Origin: Hypholoma sublateritium FD-334 SS-4
Taxonomy: Eukaryota > Basidiomycota > Agaricomycetes > Agaricales > Strophariaceae
Reading direction: 5' to 3'
DNA length: 64,000 nt
Assembly (NCBI GenBank): GCA_000827495.1
Contig: KN817527.1
Span: 527,203-591,202 of the forward strand
A program made the translations under genes and the position numbers. Positions 24,136 through 35,958 of this stretch are shown in pieces. The notes below the pieces were generated by a model. The model saw nothing but the letters and a program-made list of their open reading frames with translations, was not told where the DNA came from and searched no databases. Numbering within the stretch: the first letter of the stretch is position 1; each line of letters opens with the position of its first letter.

Positions 24136-25641
24136 TCAAGCAGGAGAGCTGCTCATGACGTCATATATGGGACGATAGTTCTCTAATGCAAGGGGTGAGG
24201 CTGGGAATGTTGGTAGATACTGGGATACGATATTCGTCCTGGAAGTGTCCTCGGACGCCTCCACGTATATCATTCTCCCATGGATGTACGCTGGCTGCCC
24301 AATCATCCTACATCTGGACACCCTCCGGGCCCAGTGAAAGATAGGGAACAGCGAGCGAACCAATACCGAGGTAGAGAAATCAAGTTTCCCGATGAGTGGG
24401 AGAGATACCTTGTCCAGGACGGTCAGGCCAGGTAAATGGGTAGTCCGGCAACGGTATTCGGAGCGAACGCTAATGAACGATGGACATGATGATATCTTGG
24501 CATTCACCTGATGCTGGGTGAACTACAAGTGAACTACGAAGATAAAAAAAATAGACCTTTCGTGCTCGCCGCAGCAACAAGCAGGGCTGTCAACACAAAA
24601 TATATAAACGCTGGTCCAATCTCCTTGTCAAGTGGTGCGGATAACAGGACCCGGTCTAAAAGTACGACTGGAACGTGTATTTCGCGAGAGTTTTATACCT
24701 AAATTCAGTGGACATGCACCGGTCCAAGGTCATCCAACTCGGGCCGCCAGTGCACTGAACCCCCAAAAAAGCTTCGCTCAAGCAAACCAAGTGGGAAATA
24801 GTACCTAAAAACATAGACATCGCGCAGCAAGGGGCTGATCTTTGGGGATGAGTTATAAATATTGTTGGTAGACAGATACAACGAGGCAAAACGGTGGGGG
24901 TAATGGCACATCTGGCGTCGACGAGGTATATTCGTCCTCCCAGATAGCATAAAAAAGAACTTGCCAGCTCATGATTCAGGCATATCGTAGAGGATTTTGG
25001 AACAGCCAGACTCAATATGGTAGCAGTATCAAATCGATAGTAATCAGGTGGGATGTATCCAGAGACCAGAAGCTTCTTCTCGTAACCTCAGAACTCCAAA
25101 AAAAAGATAGGAGCAAGGTCCGACTAAAGCGCAATGCCCTCAAATATGAAAGATATGTCTCCAATCACGCAGACCAGGATTATACTAGGGAGACACTTCA
25201 AGCGGAAGTAAGGTAAAAGAAATCAGTGTCAATTGTCTGCCTGACCTGCAGTTACAGGATTCAGTCGATTTTGTTTGGAATATACAATGACGCCTGAAAG
25301 AGCGGAGAAGTAAAAAGTAGCACGGTTTTTTGACAATTTAAATGCCGGAAGAGCCAGCATAAGTACACCAATACAGCCATCGGGTCCCAGCATAGAGATC
25401 AAGATTGATATTGATATTGAATGCTGAACCCTGGCTCGGATTTAGAGATCTACCGCAATTTATTCTGAAGAGAGTCTGAGAGGTTTTCGGGTAGCAATAT
25501 GAATGAGCTTCATTGGCTCTACGTACTTCGGAGTGCCACCAATCTAGTAGACGGGCCACCATCAAGTAAGTCTCCGTAATAAATGAATATCGGAAGCTTG
25601 GTATTCGGAACGTTGTCAATGTGCTTGTCCGAGAGCTTCAT
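24136..25641 (-). other. Possible membrane-protein gene or remnant, unresolved
   Basis: From an ATG at 25641 the minus strand reads MKLSDKHIDNVPNTKLPI to a consensus donor GTACGT. Downstream are hydrophobic pieces in various frames (GCIGVLMLALPAFKL; EIGPAFIYFVLTALLVAAAS) and SGYIPPDYYRFDTATILSL, separated by stops and imperfect junctions. I could not build a continuous product or recognise a family. A decayed gene is as likely as a working one. Confidence 0.25.
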
Positions 25642-26079
25642 TGACTCTGCCGTGAGTTTTATGTGAGTTTTCTATGTGCTTTGACTTTAACATATGTATG
25701 TGTTTTTCTTCAATCAACTCTGGGGTCGAACTTTTGAAGTCCATTCAAAAGTGGCACCGGCAATCGATCGGCACGTGCCGAGCAGCCGTACTCGAATCAA
25801 GTTCTTAGCGGAAGTCTTGGCAACACCTCGTGGCAGTGCGGAACGGTCACGGCCATAATAGGTCCGCTCGTTCTTCCATCATCTTCCTAGCTTGAAATTT
25901 GAGCGCTTGAGCGCTTGGAGCCCTTCTAATTTCGGGCAAGCTATGGAGGTACAGCACATAGAAAGACAAGTTTCTGATATCCCGACGAACTTATCCGACA
26001 TATCTTCGGCTATTGTGAGTTATTGACAAACTCATGGCTGACTTGCGGGTGACAATGTCGATTCGTTGTTTTGAAGCAG

Positions 26080-27477
26080 CGTTATTTCCAGTGTTATCGA
26101 CAGTAGTACGCCTACGGATACCTCTAATTCTGATATAGAGACCACCTCTCTAATCTCCGCGAGGTAGCAATCCACTTTTTTTGTTCGTTCATTTACGCTG
26201 AACTTTGTTGATCAGTGCGACAACTTCACCTGCAACCATATCGACAACTTCTCTATCGCCTTCGCCACTACCCACTTCCTTGGCTTCCCGATCGACGGCT
26301 ACGACGGCTTCCACTTCAAACAATATCATCAATACAGCAACTTCTATTTTGTCTTTAACAACAACAACAGACTCTTCTTCTGTAACGAGTGCGCCTGCGA
26401 CCTCAAGCGAATTGACTGTATCATCTACGACGACTGCAAATCTCACCACAATCGTGACGGTTGTGAGCGGAATTTCCACTACTGTAACCAATCTTGTTCC
26501 CATGTCGTAAACACTGGCTGACTTGCAGACCATAGTTCACCTCCCAGTTACCTACGTCGCTTGTTACTTCTTCGCCGACTAAACTAGACTCCCATCGAAC
26601 GACGATCATTGCTGCTGCAACCTCGGCCCTCTTCGTACTTATAATTTTAACTTTGGCTGGAATATTTGCTTATCGGAAACATACCTTGCGGAAAACGAAG
26701 GCTGATTTGCAGATAAGGCGGGAAGGGCACGGGCTGTTGGACGGGGAGGAGTTCGACGACGACGTCATTCCTCCACAGATGCGGCAAGTAAACGCACAAA
26801 GACACTCGTTTGCCAGGTCGAACTCGCCCACTCCTAGTTTGCTCAAATCAAGGATCACAGACACTGGCTCAATATTTCGAGAAGAGGTTTGGCCCCCGCC
26901 AGGTTTCGTCGATCCCATTTCGAAAAATAACAGTCAGGTCGACCTAAGCAAAATAGTCGACGATGTCATGGGCGCGTCATCTTCACGTCATCCTGACCGT
27001 TATCCCTCAGACAGCACCGATCTATCTGACCTTTCTACTTCACGGACTATTGCAAGCACCACTCCCCTCAGCCACTGGCGCAGGTCGACGTCGTCCCTGG
27101 GAAACGATGATCCATTTGGTGTTTCCAGTAGCCAGTCATCTTTCTACCCTCCGTCTTCCTACCGTCTGCCTCCCGGCGCATCACCTCCTACTCATCCTGG
27201 CCTCATAACATCGTCAGCTTCCTTATCTTATCCCGACATCTCTTCTGAAAGTCCATCATTCCAAGTCTCGATGTCTGACAGTACAGTAGGCCCTTCGATG
27301 TCAGCGTCGTCTTCGGCCTCTATTCATGGATCTACGCTTCCAGCCCTGGTACCACCTCTACGGCCACTTTCGGGCACGGTTCCAAAAAAGTCAAGTCCGT
27401 TGGCGAGAGCACTCACACAAGATCAAAACCTGTTTTCTGGCGTGCTGCCGAAGCCTCGGGAATCTTTTGACCGCTAA
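26080..27477 (+). CDS. Ser/Thr-rich single-span membrane protein (N-terminus unresolved)
   Basis: Exons 26080-26163, 26216-26483 and 26536-27477; the second donor may instead be 26463. The predicted outside part is about 120 residues, very rich in Ser and Thr, of the kind heavily O-mannosylated in fungi. One transmembrane segment follows (TSALFVLIILTLAGIFAY), then a basic stop-transfer and a cytoplasmic tail of about 270 residues rich in Ser and Pro. The layout resembles fungal Mid2/Wsc-type wall sensors, but no diagnostic domain is seen. The first coding exon is not settled: an ATG at 25944 begins an exon whose phase does not match, and no signal peptide is visible. Confidence 0.55.
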
Positions 27478-28163
27478 AGTTCTACTATCATTATTATTTC
27501 TCTTCTTCAGCGCCGCGCAACTCGCAACTGTGCCGCCGAATTTCTCTGCCGACCACGCATTTTGGGGTCCGTTCTTTTCGTTGTACGATTCAAGCCCTTG
27601 ACATCTTCAGTGTCATTAATTCGATCTCGAGAAACCCTCTATTCCCACCAACGATACCGCGCATATATTATTCACCCTGCAATTATATTCTATTCTATCA
27701 CTCTGGACTGGAAGGACTATTATTGAATGTCGCCTCTGTCTGTTTACATAATAATCCCCCGTGCAACGGACGTTACAGGACTCACAACGCTGTTGTTACT
27801 TTGACTGTATTTCATACCCTCAACACATGCCCTCCATACACGCTCTTCATACACCGCCAGGTGGATTTGAACATTGATATCTAATCCCAAACTTGCAATC
27901 GCCATTCTTGATTTTATCATTGTATCGGTTTTTCATCACCTTTCAGTTCTTCATGCCGCCAATATCAGGCCTTACAAGCGACAGCGCGGTCGCACCTTTT
28001 GCATGAGTGTCTGCTGCGACAACAGTGATGTCATTATAGTATTGTCAGTACCTCGTCACTCTGGCCGTTCGATCATCTACAAAAACGGAAAGCCAACCAC
28101 GCCGGGATATCGCATCCCTTTCTCCTCGACTTCGACTATTTACCAAAAAACATCGAGTCGCCC
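27478..28163. other. Intergenic, terminator and promoter space
   Basis: Pyrimidine-rich sequence between two same-strand genes, with no coding signal. Confidence 0.5.
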
Positions 28164-29409
28164 ATGGCGAAATCTAGCATGAACACTCCAGAAGTCAACA
28201 AACGTAGCATCTTAGGGTTGGGGCGACATGTACCCACTCTCTCCTACGCAATCCAGAACGTCTTGATGTCCATCGCGTCAATGATCGCGGCGACTTTGTC
28301 ACTCATCTTCACCATGTCAATCGTACTCCCGCTCTCCACCGCCAGGGTGATACTTCCTCATAGCCTCTTCCGCCGCGATATACCGGGCGGGAGGGGCAAG
28401 GTCGTTCTGATTGTCGGCGCGTCGCGCGGAATAGGATTCAACGTTCTGAAGCAATACGCTGATGAACCGGACACAGTTATCATTGCGGCATCGCGTTCTA
28501 TAGGTAAACACAACTGGGCGATTCCTTTCCGCCCGGAGTCTAATATTTTTCTCCCTGCCAGATTCACTTCGAAAGGCTGTAATCGAGCTGGGCGATACGC
28601 GCGCCATGATTCAATGCTCCGAGCTTGACCTTACGACTTCGAAGAAGCAACTCGCTGAGAACATTCGGTCTTTAGACAAGCAGTACGGACCTGTCACCCA
28701 TTTATATGAAGTCAGCGGGATTTCGAATCACCTGAAAGACGGTGCTCAGTGGGGCTTGGTATGTTCCTTGCTATCTGATGTAATTTTTCACTGACACCAA
28801 TTGGCAGCACGCAACCGAGGATATGATCAACGTCAATGTATCGGGAACAGTTGCTTCTGTGCTGACGATGTATGAGCTCATGAAGGAACGCCAATACGGG
28901 AAGATCGTGAGTCATTTTCGCCCGCGTGTGCCCCAAAAATAATTGAAGTATCGTTACAGTGCATTGTAGGTTCAGTAGCCGGGCTCTACGGACCAGCGAA
29001 CATGATATCGTACGCGTCTACCAAGTCGTTCATCAACACCTTCTCGAGCTCCCTGCGCGTGCTGGCTGCGCCTTGCGGTATCGAAGTCGTCACGGTACAG
29101 CCCGGTTTCATCGACACGCGCATGACGAGGCAAATGCGCGGTCAAAACAGTACTGTCCCCGGCGCTGAGTTCGCAAGCGCCGAGCGCATGGCCGCTCACA
29201 TGAAAGAGGCGGTTGAGGGTGGAGGCATTGGCGTCGTCAGCTGGCCGATTCGGCAGAGCGTGATGATGTATGCGCTGAAATGTAAGCACAACGATTGTCT
29301 AAAGGCGTTTCTAATCAGTCGTCCCGTTTCAGCAATCAATCCCATTTGCGACGAGGTTGGGCGATGGGCTTCTATGAAGATGGGGATGGCCGGCAAGAAA
29401 ATTACGTAG
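28164..29409 (+). CDS. Membrane-anchored short-chain dehydrogenase/reductase
   Basis: Exons 28164-28503, 28562-28758, 28808-28906, 28960-29281 and 29333-29409 give 344 residues; the introns are 49-58 nt. A hydrophobic segment at residues 29-60 precedes the Rossmann fold. The nucleotide-binding motif GASRGIG is at 85-91. Catalytic Ser217, Tyr230 and Lys234 lie in GSVAGLYGPANMISYASTK. The usual NNAG motif reads EVSGIS, so the structural Asn is not conserved. Such enzymes reduce or oxidise carbonyl and hydroxyl groups with NAD(P)(H). An ER-bound lipid or sterol role is plausible from the N-terminal anchor, but the substrate is unknown. Confidence 0.8.
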
Positions 29410-30284
29410 GTGTTTGATGCGGTGGCATCTACGATTGATAGGCGCCCGCGGTCACATGGGGCACAAGACTTATCGACCGTAGCTCAGCTTTTGCACATTT
29501 CTCTTGTATTCTAATTCATGGCGTCGCATAATTACTACTTTATCGAGACATTCCTTATTTTCATACTTTAATTGGATCCAAAAGTGTATGTCAATTGTAG
29601 ATCGAAGTGTATGGGAAACGACAAGCGGGTAGCGTGGGCACTACCAGACGCGCTGCATACCTCGCGCGAGGTTCCAAGGAAAGATTTTATTTGCGGATCG
29701 GATGAAAATAAGCAACGTTTGAGCCCTGAGCTTGATTCTGTCCTTTTGAACTGAAGAAGTCTTCCGAGTTGTCCCTCATACTGATAAGTAGATTCCAAGC
29801 ATAAGCATTACCTTCATGGTCCTTTCGCTTCTATTCCTTTGTAGGAATTTATCTTTTATCGAAAAGCAGCCCTAGAGAGCTGCAAAATAGTAAGTCCTTG
29901 CGTAAACGGCACCGTTTTCTGGGGATCAGATATTGAAGAAAATCACAAGCCATCGGAAAAATCCCCAAGACGCGCAGTTTGACAGAGAGCTGCTGACTGG
30001 AAACCCACAGAAGAAGGAGCAGAGTAGAGCTTAATTTGAAGAGTCATTGCAGGCCTTTAGAAGTTGTTTGTCGGAAGGCCTCTGATCATTAGCCCATATT
30101 CATGCGGTGCACTCTCGGCGCAAGAATACCCGGTGCCGGTATCGGCCCGAGATGGTTCGTAAGATCCCCAAAAACTGAAATAATATATTTCCTCTTAACC
30201 ACAACCTATTCAATTTCTTGTCCTTTTTTCTCGTTTCTATCGGTACTCGACCTCTCCTTGCATCTGGGGGAGTGATACAACGCG
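29410..30284. other. Intergenic, no gene seen
   Basis: Same-strand spacer with only short open frames. Confidence 0.5.
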
Positions 30285-31653
30285 ATGGACACTACCAAAG
30301 CTCTGGAAATCCTCCTCGCGGCGAAGAAACTGGCAAACACGTCGACCGTGTTCACCGTGTCGAAGATTGTTACTTTGGCGCCGGGAATCGGGAAGGTCGC
30401 TCTCTGCCTATTGTTCCTGATCAATATCAGGTCGTGGCCGCTGGTATGGCACTGTATGTCGTTTACTCGCATTGGTAGCGCCCAAACTGAACCACATCAC
30501 AGTCCGTGTCTTCAGATTCGCGTATTTGTTGCGCCTACGCCATAAATTGGTCATGCTCTGTGCAATGTTCAAATCGCCAGCACAAAAGCTGTTGGTAGAG
30601 GATCAGTGGCTGGCGGCCATCACGCCAATTGGGAAGAATCCTTTGACAATGACGGTACCATATAGATCATGGGCAAGTGAGTGCATCTCTGCCTATGTTC
30701 GTCCGTTACTGAGCGGCCGCAGGTATCGACGATAGCGATTTCAACGGCCATTTGAGCAACTCTAGTTACGGAAAGGTGCATATCTCAAATACCATCATAC
30801 CATTTCCACTAAGCCGATATCCCTGCTAGACTTGTGATTCTGCTCGCTTCAAAGCGGCTTTGCTCATGTTTCCACGATTCTTCCCTCTCGGTGGATGGAT
30901 GGCTCTCGCAGCCACACACTATCACTTCATCCGCGAGATCCCAATATTCGCGTCCTACGAAGTCCGTACCAGCATCGTAGCTTGGGATCAGAAATGGGTG
31001 CGTGACGCTGGATATTAATTTCACAGAAATATTGACCGAAGTCATCGATACAGGTATATGTCATGTCGAGATTTGTGCGCAAACCAGACGGGAAGAGCAA
31101 ACGGACGGAGAAGAACCCCATTTCTGCACCCTCTGACGCCATCCATGCCCAATTGGTCCCTCTTCGCACTCCACGCGACGAAACTGTCTCCTCCACCGGC
31201 ACTCCCTTCCCTAGCGGCACACCCAGTGCAGGAGGTGTCGCCCCTACGTCCACACAAAATGCGCTCAACGCGGTTGCCGCAGGGCTTGCGGGACCGGAGC
31301 CGGACGGCGCGATTCTCCATACAGTCGTCGTCTCGCAGATGTGCTTTAAGATTGGACGCATCACCGTCCCGCCCGCGCTCGTATTTGCCTTGAATGGGTT
31401 CACTAACGTTCCTGGACACTCGCACAAGGACCCGCACCCGGAGTGGGCGAAAGTACAGGAGCAAATGTGCAAGCCGCACGGCGGTAGCGCGCGCAAGGCA
31501 AAGAAATTCCTCGAGGGTGGCTGGCGTGAGGTGCCCGAGGGCGAGCGCTGGTGGGAGCAGGTGATGGGCGGCGAGATAGAGAGTACTAGAATTAGAAATT
31601 TAGAGAGGGTAGACCACTTGCGAAGGGGATTAGAGGGCGCTAGGACGCTTTGA
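30285..31653 (+). CDS. THEM6-like hotdog-fold (thioesterase superfamily) protein
   Basis: Exons 30285-30453, 30503-30676, 30723-30775, 30830-30997 and 31054-31653 give 387 residues, with introns of 46-56 nt. An N-terminal hydrophobic helix (KVALCLLFLINI) and a WHFRVFRFAYLL stretch lead to a hotdog motif DDSDFNGHLSNSSY at about 117-130, typical of 4HBT/THEM6 proteins. The rest of the fold carries FFPLGGWMALA and ASYEVRTSIVAWDQKW. The last 200 residues, mostly from one exon, include an Ala/Ser/Thr-rich insert before a final conserved block (QMCFKIGRITVPPALV). Acyl-CoA thioesterase activity is an inference from the fold; THEM6-type members are poorly characterised. Confidence 0.78.
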
Positions 31654-32498
31654 CTGACATAAATATTAGAATACTCAATATTATTAGTACTAATTTACTT
31701 TGGACTGTTAGGTCGCTATTTATCGATATTCACTTTCCTTTGCTTTTGGTGTCTAGTGTGCCCTGGTTTACACAAGTACCTCATCATATGTACGTACTTG
31801 CACCGGAATGTAGCTACTTCCATGATGAACAATGGACGGCAGCCCAAGAGAAAGAATTTGATCAACAAACAAAGCGGAACTCGAAACTAAGTCCAAGCAC
31901 AATCATGATCATGACAACCTTAGTAACGATTTGTTCAAGCACAGTCCATCCTATCACTTTCCTTGGCCTTTCCCTTACCTTTCCTCGCCTATAAGTTTTT
32001 CAAGCTCCCTTGCCCTATGGCTGGATGTTTCTACTTCAAGTTGATACACCATCCCGTGATAATTCAAGCCCACATCCTAGTACGCCACTCTGACGGATGA
32101 CTCGGAAATATGCCCAAGAAGTAGGAACGCTTTGTTGCCACCCAGTGCCCGCTTTGTTCTGTGAATTGACTCCGCGTGTGTGTTTTTATTCATCTCATCT
32201 CGCCAAACCTGTGCTTATTTCGCGGATGCAGAGCTGGTAGACAAAGGTTTCCAGGCGATATGAATGCTCAAGCAATATTCTCGCTGGATGGCCGGATGCA
32301 TCCGGCCTCGTGCCAATGGCGCGCAGGGTGTGCCACTCAAAGCCAGTCCTTTTTGAAAGGAAGGGTGGATGGATCAGCCGAAACAACTTTACCTCCCCCT
32401 TCACCTCGAGCTGAAAACTAGTTGCCTGTAGCTTTCGTACGTTCTTCATCTGGCTATTGCGAACTACTCGTTGATCCCTTTAACGTTAGGATCAAAGG
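31654..32498. other. Intergenic, no gene seen
   Basis: The left half is AT-rich and the right half GC-balanced; it probably holds the promoter of the gene at 32499. Confidence 0.5.
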
Positions 32499-34730
32499 AT
32501 GAGCATGCGTAGGAAGCCGTCGATCCAGCCTGTTGCGGCGGAGCCGGCACTCCTAGCGCAGGCTACTCCGGGGACCCATGCATCGCGAACAACGAACATC
32601 ATCGCCGTTTCTCCAACAGTGGGCATGTGCACTGTACTCACCACGCATGGCAAGGAGATGATCGTTCAGATCACCGAGGAGGTCGATTACAAAGGCTCGA
32701 TTCCGACAAGCAAACAGGCCCCCGTTGCCTTCGTTCTGCCGGGGCCTAACTTTGTCGAGGATCGCTCAGTTTCACTGTTCATTAACGAACGTCATTACCT
32801 CGCGCATATCACGCATATCACTGACATTGTGACCCATGAATCGCCTCCGCGTATTGACACGTCCTACGTCCAGCAAGTAACGACACCTCCCTTCAGCCTG
32901 TCATTTCTTACTTCGGATACTAGCTCGCACAACGCTACACCGGACACCAACTCGCATGACGGACAGGAGTTCGAAATACGAGTGACCCCCCCGGACTCGC
33001 ACCCAGCCTTACCGCCAGAGGCGCCCGCACATCCACGAGGCAAAACGCCCTCGAACCGCACGCGGGCTCTGACAATGTCGACTGCGGCTAAGAACATTGG
33101 TGAGATCGACCAAGAACTTTTCCAAAGCTTTCGCAGTGGTTTCCCAGGAGGCGCATCCCACCCCGTCCCTAATGAATCCCCAATGTCTAAGCAACGCAGC
33201 CTAGCACCTCTGGCTCCTTCCCCTCCTAATTCATCCGTTCGTCCTCGCCCAACGAGGAAGAAACCGCCTTCAATAGAATCATTTCCGAACCCTGTACAGC
33301 GCGCGAGCCGTATGCGGACCACGTCGGCGATGGCCCCACCGATGACAACGGAGGAGACCCGCGTTCAGCTGGTGTCCGGAAGTCAACAGCTGCGGCCCAC
33401 AGGGTTCGCTGTGCCCAATACCGGCACACACACACCCCGTCGCCGCATGCACAGTGATCCCACGACATATCCTCCTCAATCGAACGGCGGCCTCCTGCTC
33501 TCTCGTGCGCCGGGGGCCGCGTCCAAGGCCGCGTCAGTAGTCGTGACGATAGTCCGGGAGACTGGAGAGAGTATAATTACCACAATCAAGCAAATCACGT
33601 CCCCGAGTCCGAAGGCCAAGTCCTCTACAGTAAAGGGCAAGGGCTCGAAGCCCGAGAGCACAAAAGATATCGATGTATGGGCGGATACAGCGCCCTCGCT
33701 TCCGCTACCAATTGGCCTGCACGCTGCTGCGAATGACCCCTCCTACCCACAAGCAGAACGTATCGTTTCATGGATTCCGTACGAATGGTCGGTTGCAACT
33801 TCCGGGGCAGAATCTCCGCAGGACGTGGACTCGCTCACATCGGTACAGTATCTGAAGGCCCCTCCGGAGAGCTTCCGCGGCCAGTCGGAAAAGAGCAAAG
33901 GGAAGCGAAGGGCAGTGGAGTCACAACGAGGAAGTGGTGTGGTCCGCATTCCACTCCAGTCCGGTTCAGGCTCGTCGTTTGCACAAAGCATGCTGTCCAA
34001 TGCAGAATCTCGGCGGATAAGCGCACGCAAAGATCTGCCCCCTCTCCCCTCCTCGTCGAAGTCCCGGCACTCTCCTTCAACTCGCGTGAGTGCACGCAGC
34101 CCAGAAGATAGGAATGAGCACATCCACACACGGCCCGCGGATGGCGCCAAAGGCCTGGCCGCCATACTCGGTATCACCCCCCGGCGGAGACGCAGCGCCT
34201 CGTTTACCAAACCGTCGATGCACAGCACTAACGCTCCCTCTTCCTCGCCCCGGACACCTGATACAGAGTCGTCCCCAATCAGCCGAGACACCGCATCCCC
34301 GTCGATATGGGTCGGCTCGACGTCCGCGGTTACGCCCAACGCGCGTGTGACGACGATCAAGCCTATCGTCCACGCCCGCGCCCACATCCAGACAGCGCCG
34401 CCGCCACTCGAGCAGTCCCCCCTGCCAAAACGGACTACAGAAACCGACCGCGTGTTCGAATACGCCCTGGCGGACGACTCGAGCACGGCGACGAACCCGT
34501 CGGTGGAGGCGCACCGGTACACAACGGCACCAAGCACCGTGCGCTATTCTACGGCTAGCACGGACAGGGGGTCACAGGCGCCACCGGAGGGGTATACCGA
34601 CCGCACGAATCCTCCGCTAGCTAACATGCTCAGCGGAGATTCTAAGGGGTGGATTGTGCCCCCGCAGCCTACAGATGGTCGGAATGCGAAGAAGCGGTCA
34701 TCAGCACGATTTCCCATTGCGAAAATCTGA
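32499..34730 (+). CDS. Hypothetical 743-residue disordered protein, single exon
   Basis: One uninterrupted frame from an ATG at 32499. Residues about 30-110 look ordered: alternating hydrophobic positions in NIIAVSPTVGMCTVLTTHGK and PVAFVLPGPNFVEDRSVSLF, then INERHYLAHITHITDIV. The rest is Ser/Pro/Arg-rich and low in hydrophobics, with many RRRMHSDP- and RRRRSASF-like motifs that could be phosphorylated. A short amphipathic stretch lies near VVTIVRETGESIITTIKQI. I recognise no family. Codon use is GC-rich like its neighbours. The antisense frame 33743-34537 is a shadow. It could be a scaffold or regulatory protein, but nothing proves it. Confidence 0.7.
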   Translation: MSMRRKPSIQPVAAEPALLAQATPGTHASRTTNIIAVSPTVGMCTVLTTHGKEMIVQITEEVDYKGSIPTSKQAPVAFVLPGPNFVEDRSVSLFINERHYLAHITHITDIVTHESPPRIDTSYVQQVTTPPFSLSFLTSDTSSHNATPDTNSHDGQEFEIRVTPPDSHPALPPEAPAHPRGKTPSNRTRALTMSTAAKNIGEIDQELFQSFRSGFPGGASHPVPNESPMSKQRSLAPLAPSPPNSSVRPRPTRKKPPSIESFPNPVQRASRMRTTSAMAPPMTTEETRVQLVSGSQQLRPTGFAVPNTGTHTPRRRMHSDPTTYPPQSNGGLLLSRAPGAASKAASVVVTIVRETGESIITTIKQITSPSPKAKSSTVKGKGSKPESTKDIDVWADTAPSLPLPIGLHAAANDPSYPQAERIVSWIPYEWSVATSGAESPQDVDSLTSVQYLKAPPESFRGQSEKSKGKRRAVESQRGSGVVRIPLQSGSGSSFAQSMLSNAESRRISARKDLPPLPSSSKSRHSPSTRVSARSPEDRNEHIHTRPADGAKGLAAILGITPRRRRSASFTKPSMHSTNAPSSSPRTPDTESSPISRDTASPSIWVGSTSAVTPNARVTTIKPIVHARAHIQTAPPPLEQSPLPKRTTETDRVFEYALADDSSTATNPSVEAHRYTTAPSTVRYSTASTDRGSQAPPEGYTDRTNPPLANMLSGDSKGWIVPPQPTDGRNAKKRSSARFPIAKI

Positions 34731-35958
34731 AGTCTTAAAGTCAGAGGATTGTCCTGCATATCTCCCTGCATCACTCACTCTACATCGCTTCCACAGCCCT
34801 CTTCCCCTCTATACACTATTGAAGATGATATATTAGGTGATTTACGCCCATTACCATATGGCACATATGTTGTTTTATAATTTTGTACCTCATACGGACT
34901 TAACTGTACCTCTTTAAATTAAATTGGGCCGTCTACAGTTATCACCCGGTCAATGTTACATAATCAGTCACCGATACAGATCATTCACTGTGCACCCATT
35001 TCTGGGTCGTTTTCTATGAACTCTTCTGCATCTTGGAGAGGAATACATATATTATGAGATCTTGTTTGTATTTAGTGGAATTTATTCGTGAATATCTTTT
35101 TATTTGGCATACAAATATGCTNAACCGGCAATTTTGAGGTATGTGAATTTGTTCTAGCTATATATCTCGAGGGAACACTGGAAAGAACGGCTGAAAATGG
35201 GCTCAGAACTTGAGNNAGTATACCTTAGTTCNAATATATGAGAATTAGTGCNNTGAATTGACCGTAACAGATGATATTTTGTTTGATATGCAAATGATAC
35301 AGAGATATCAGCATTTAAATATTAAAGTACAGTCAAAAGAACCTTAATTATATCCCTCAAAANCATGCAGATGGTGTATAAATCTCACTTAAAACTTATC
35401 AAACAAAAATGGTCTTTATTTCCACAAAAATTGAGCCATCTATCCGTGGTCTAGATGTGCNTATATCAAGGAATTGCCGAGTGTATCAGTGAGTGAGAAA
35501 ACCGCAAATCACACCCTTTACGCTAGAATATTCATAACAACTCATTGAATCATTGTTTTCCTCCAGTTCAACTTTTAACATGTAGCCTAGATGTGTCTAT
35601 ATGCATTAAAAATACTATGTGTGCTCAAAATTGAGCGAGCATTGCCATGTAATGCCAAATCCGATATAGTGTCACAAGTAACGGGTGATAACTGTACTTC
35701 TAGCCACATAAAATTCATATACATACTTGTTAGACTTTGGCATTGCGAGTTAATCTGGATTCTGTTTACTCTTAAGTACGTTTATCAAGCTCGATTTACC
35801 ATTGGATGTGATTATAGCTTTAATTTTAAAGCTCCGATGTTTTTTCACGTGCCCAGACGGAACCATTCCGACACCAAAATAGCATTCAAAATCGAATAAC
35901 GAAAACATTCCCGTCTCGACGCTACAACCGTCATCTCCGAAGTCAAACATATGCTGAA
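34731..35958. other. Low-GC intergenic stretch with ambiguous bases
   Basis: AT-rich sequence between the 743-residue gene and the first ACR3 gene. Undetermined bases occur at 35122, 35215-35216, 35232, 35252-35253, 35363 and 35461, which marks a poorly resolved part of the assembly. No gene is supported. Confidence 0.6.

Noticed and set aside
33743..34537. 264-codon frame on the minus strand
   Set aside because: Shadow of the intronless plus-strand gene.
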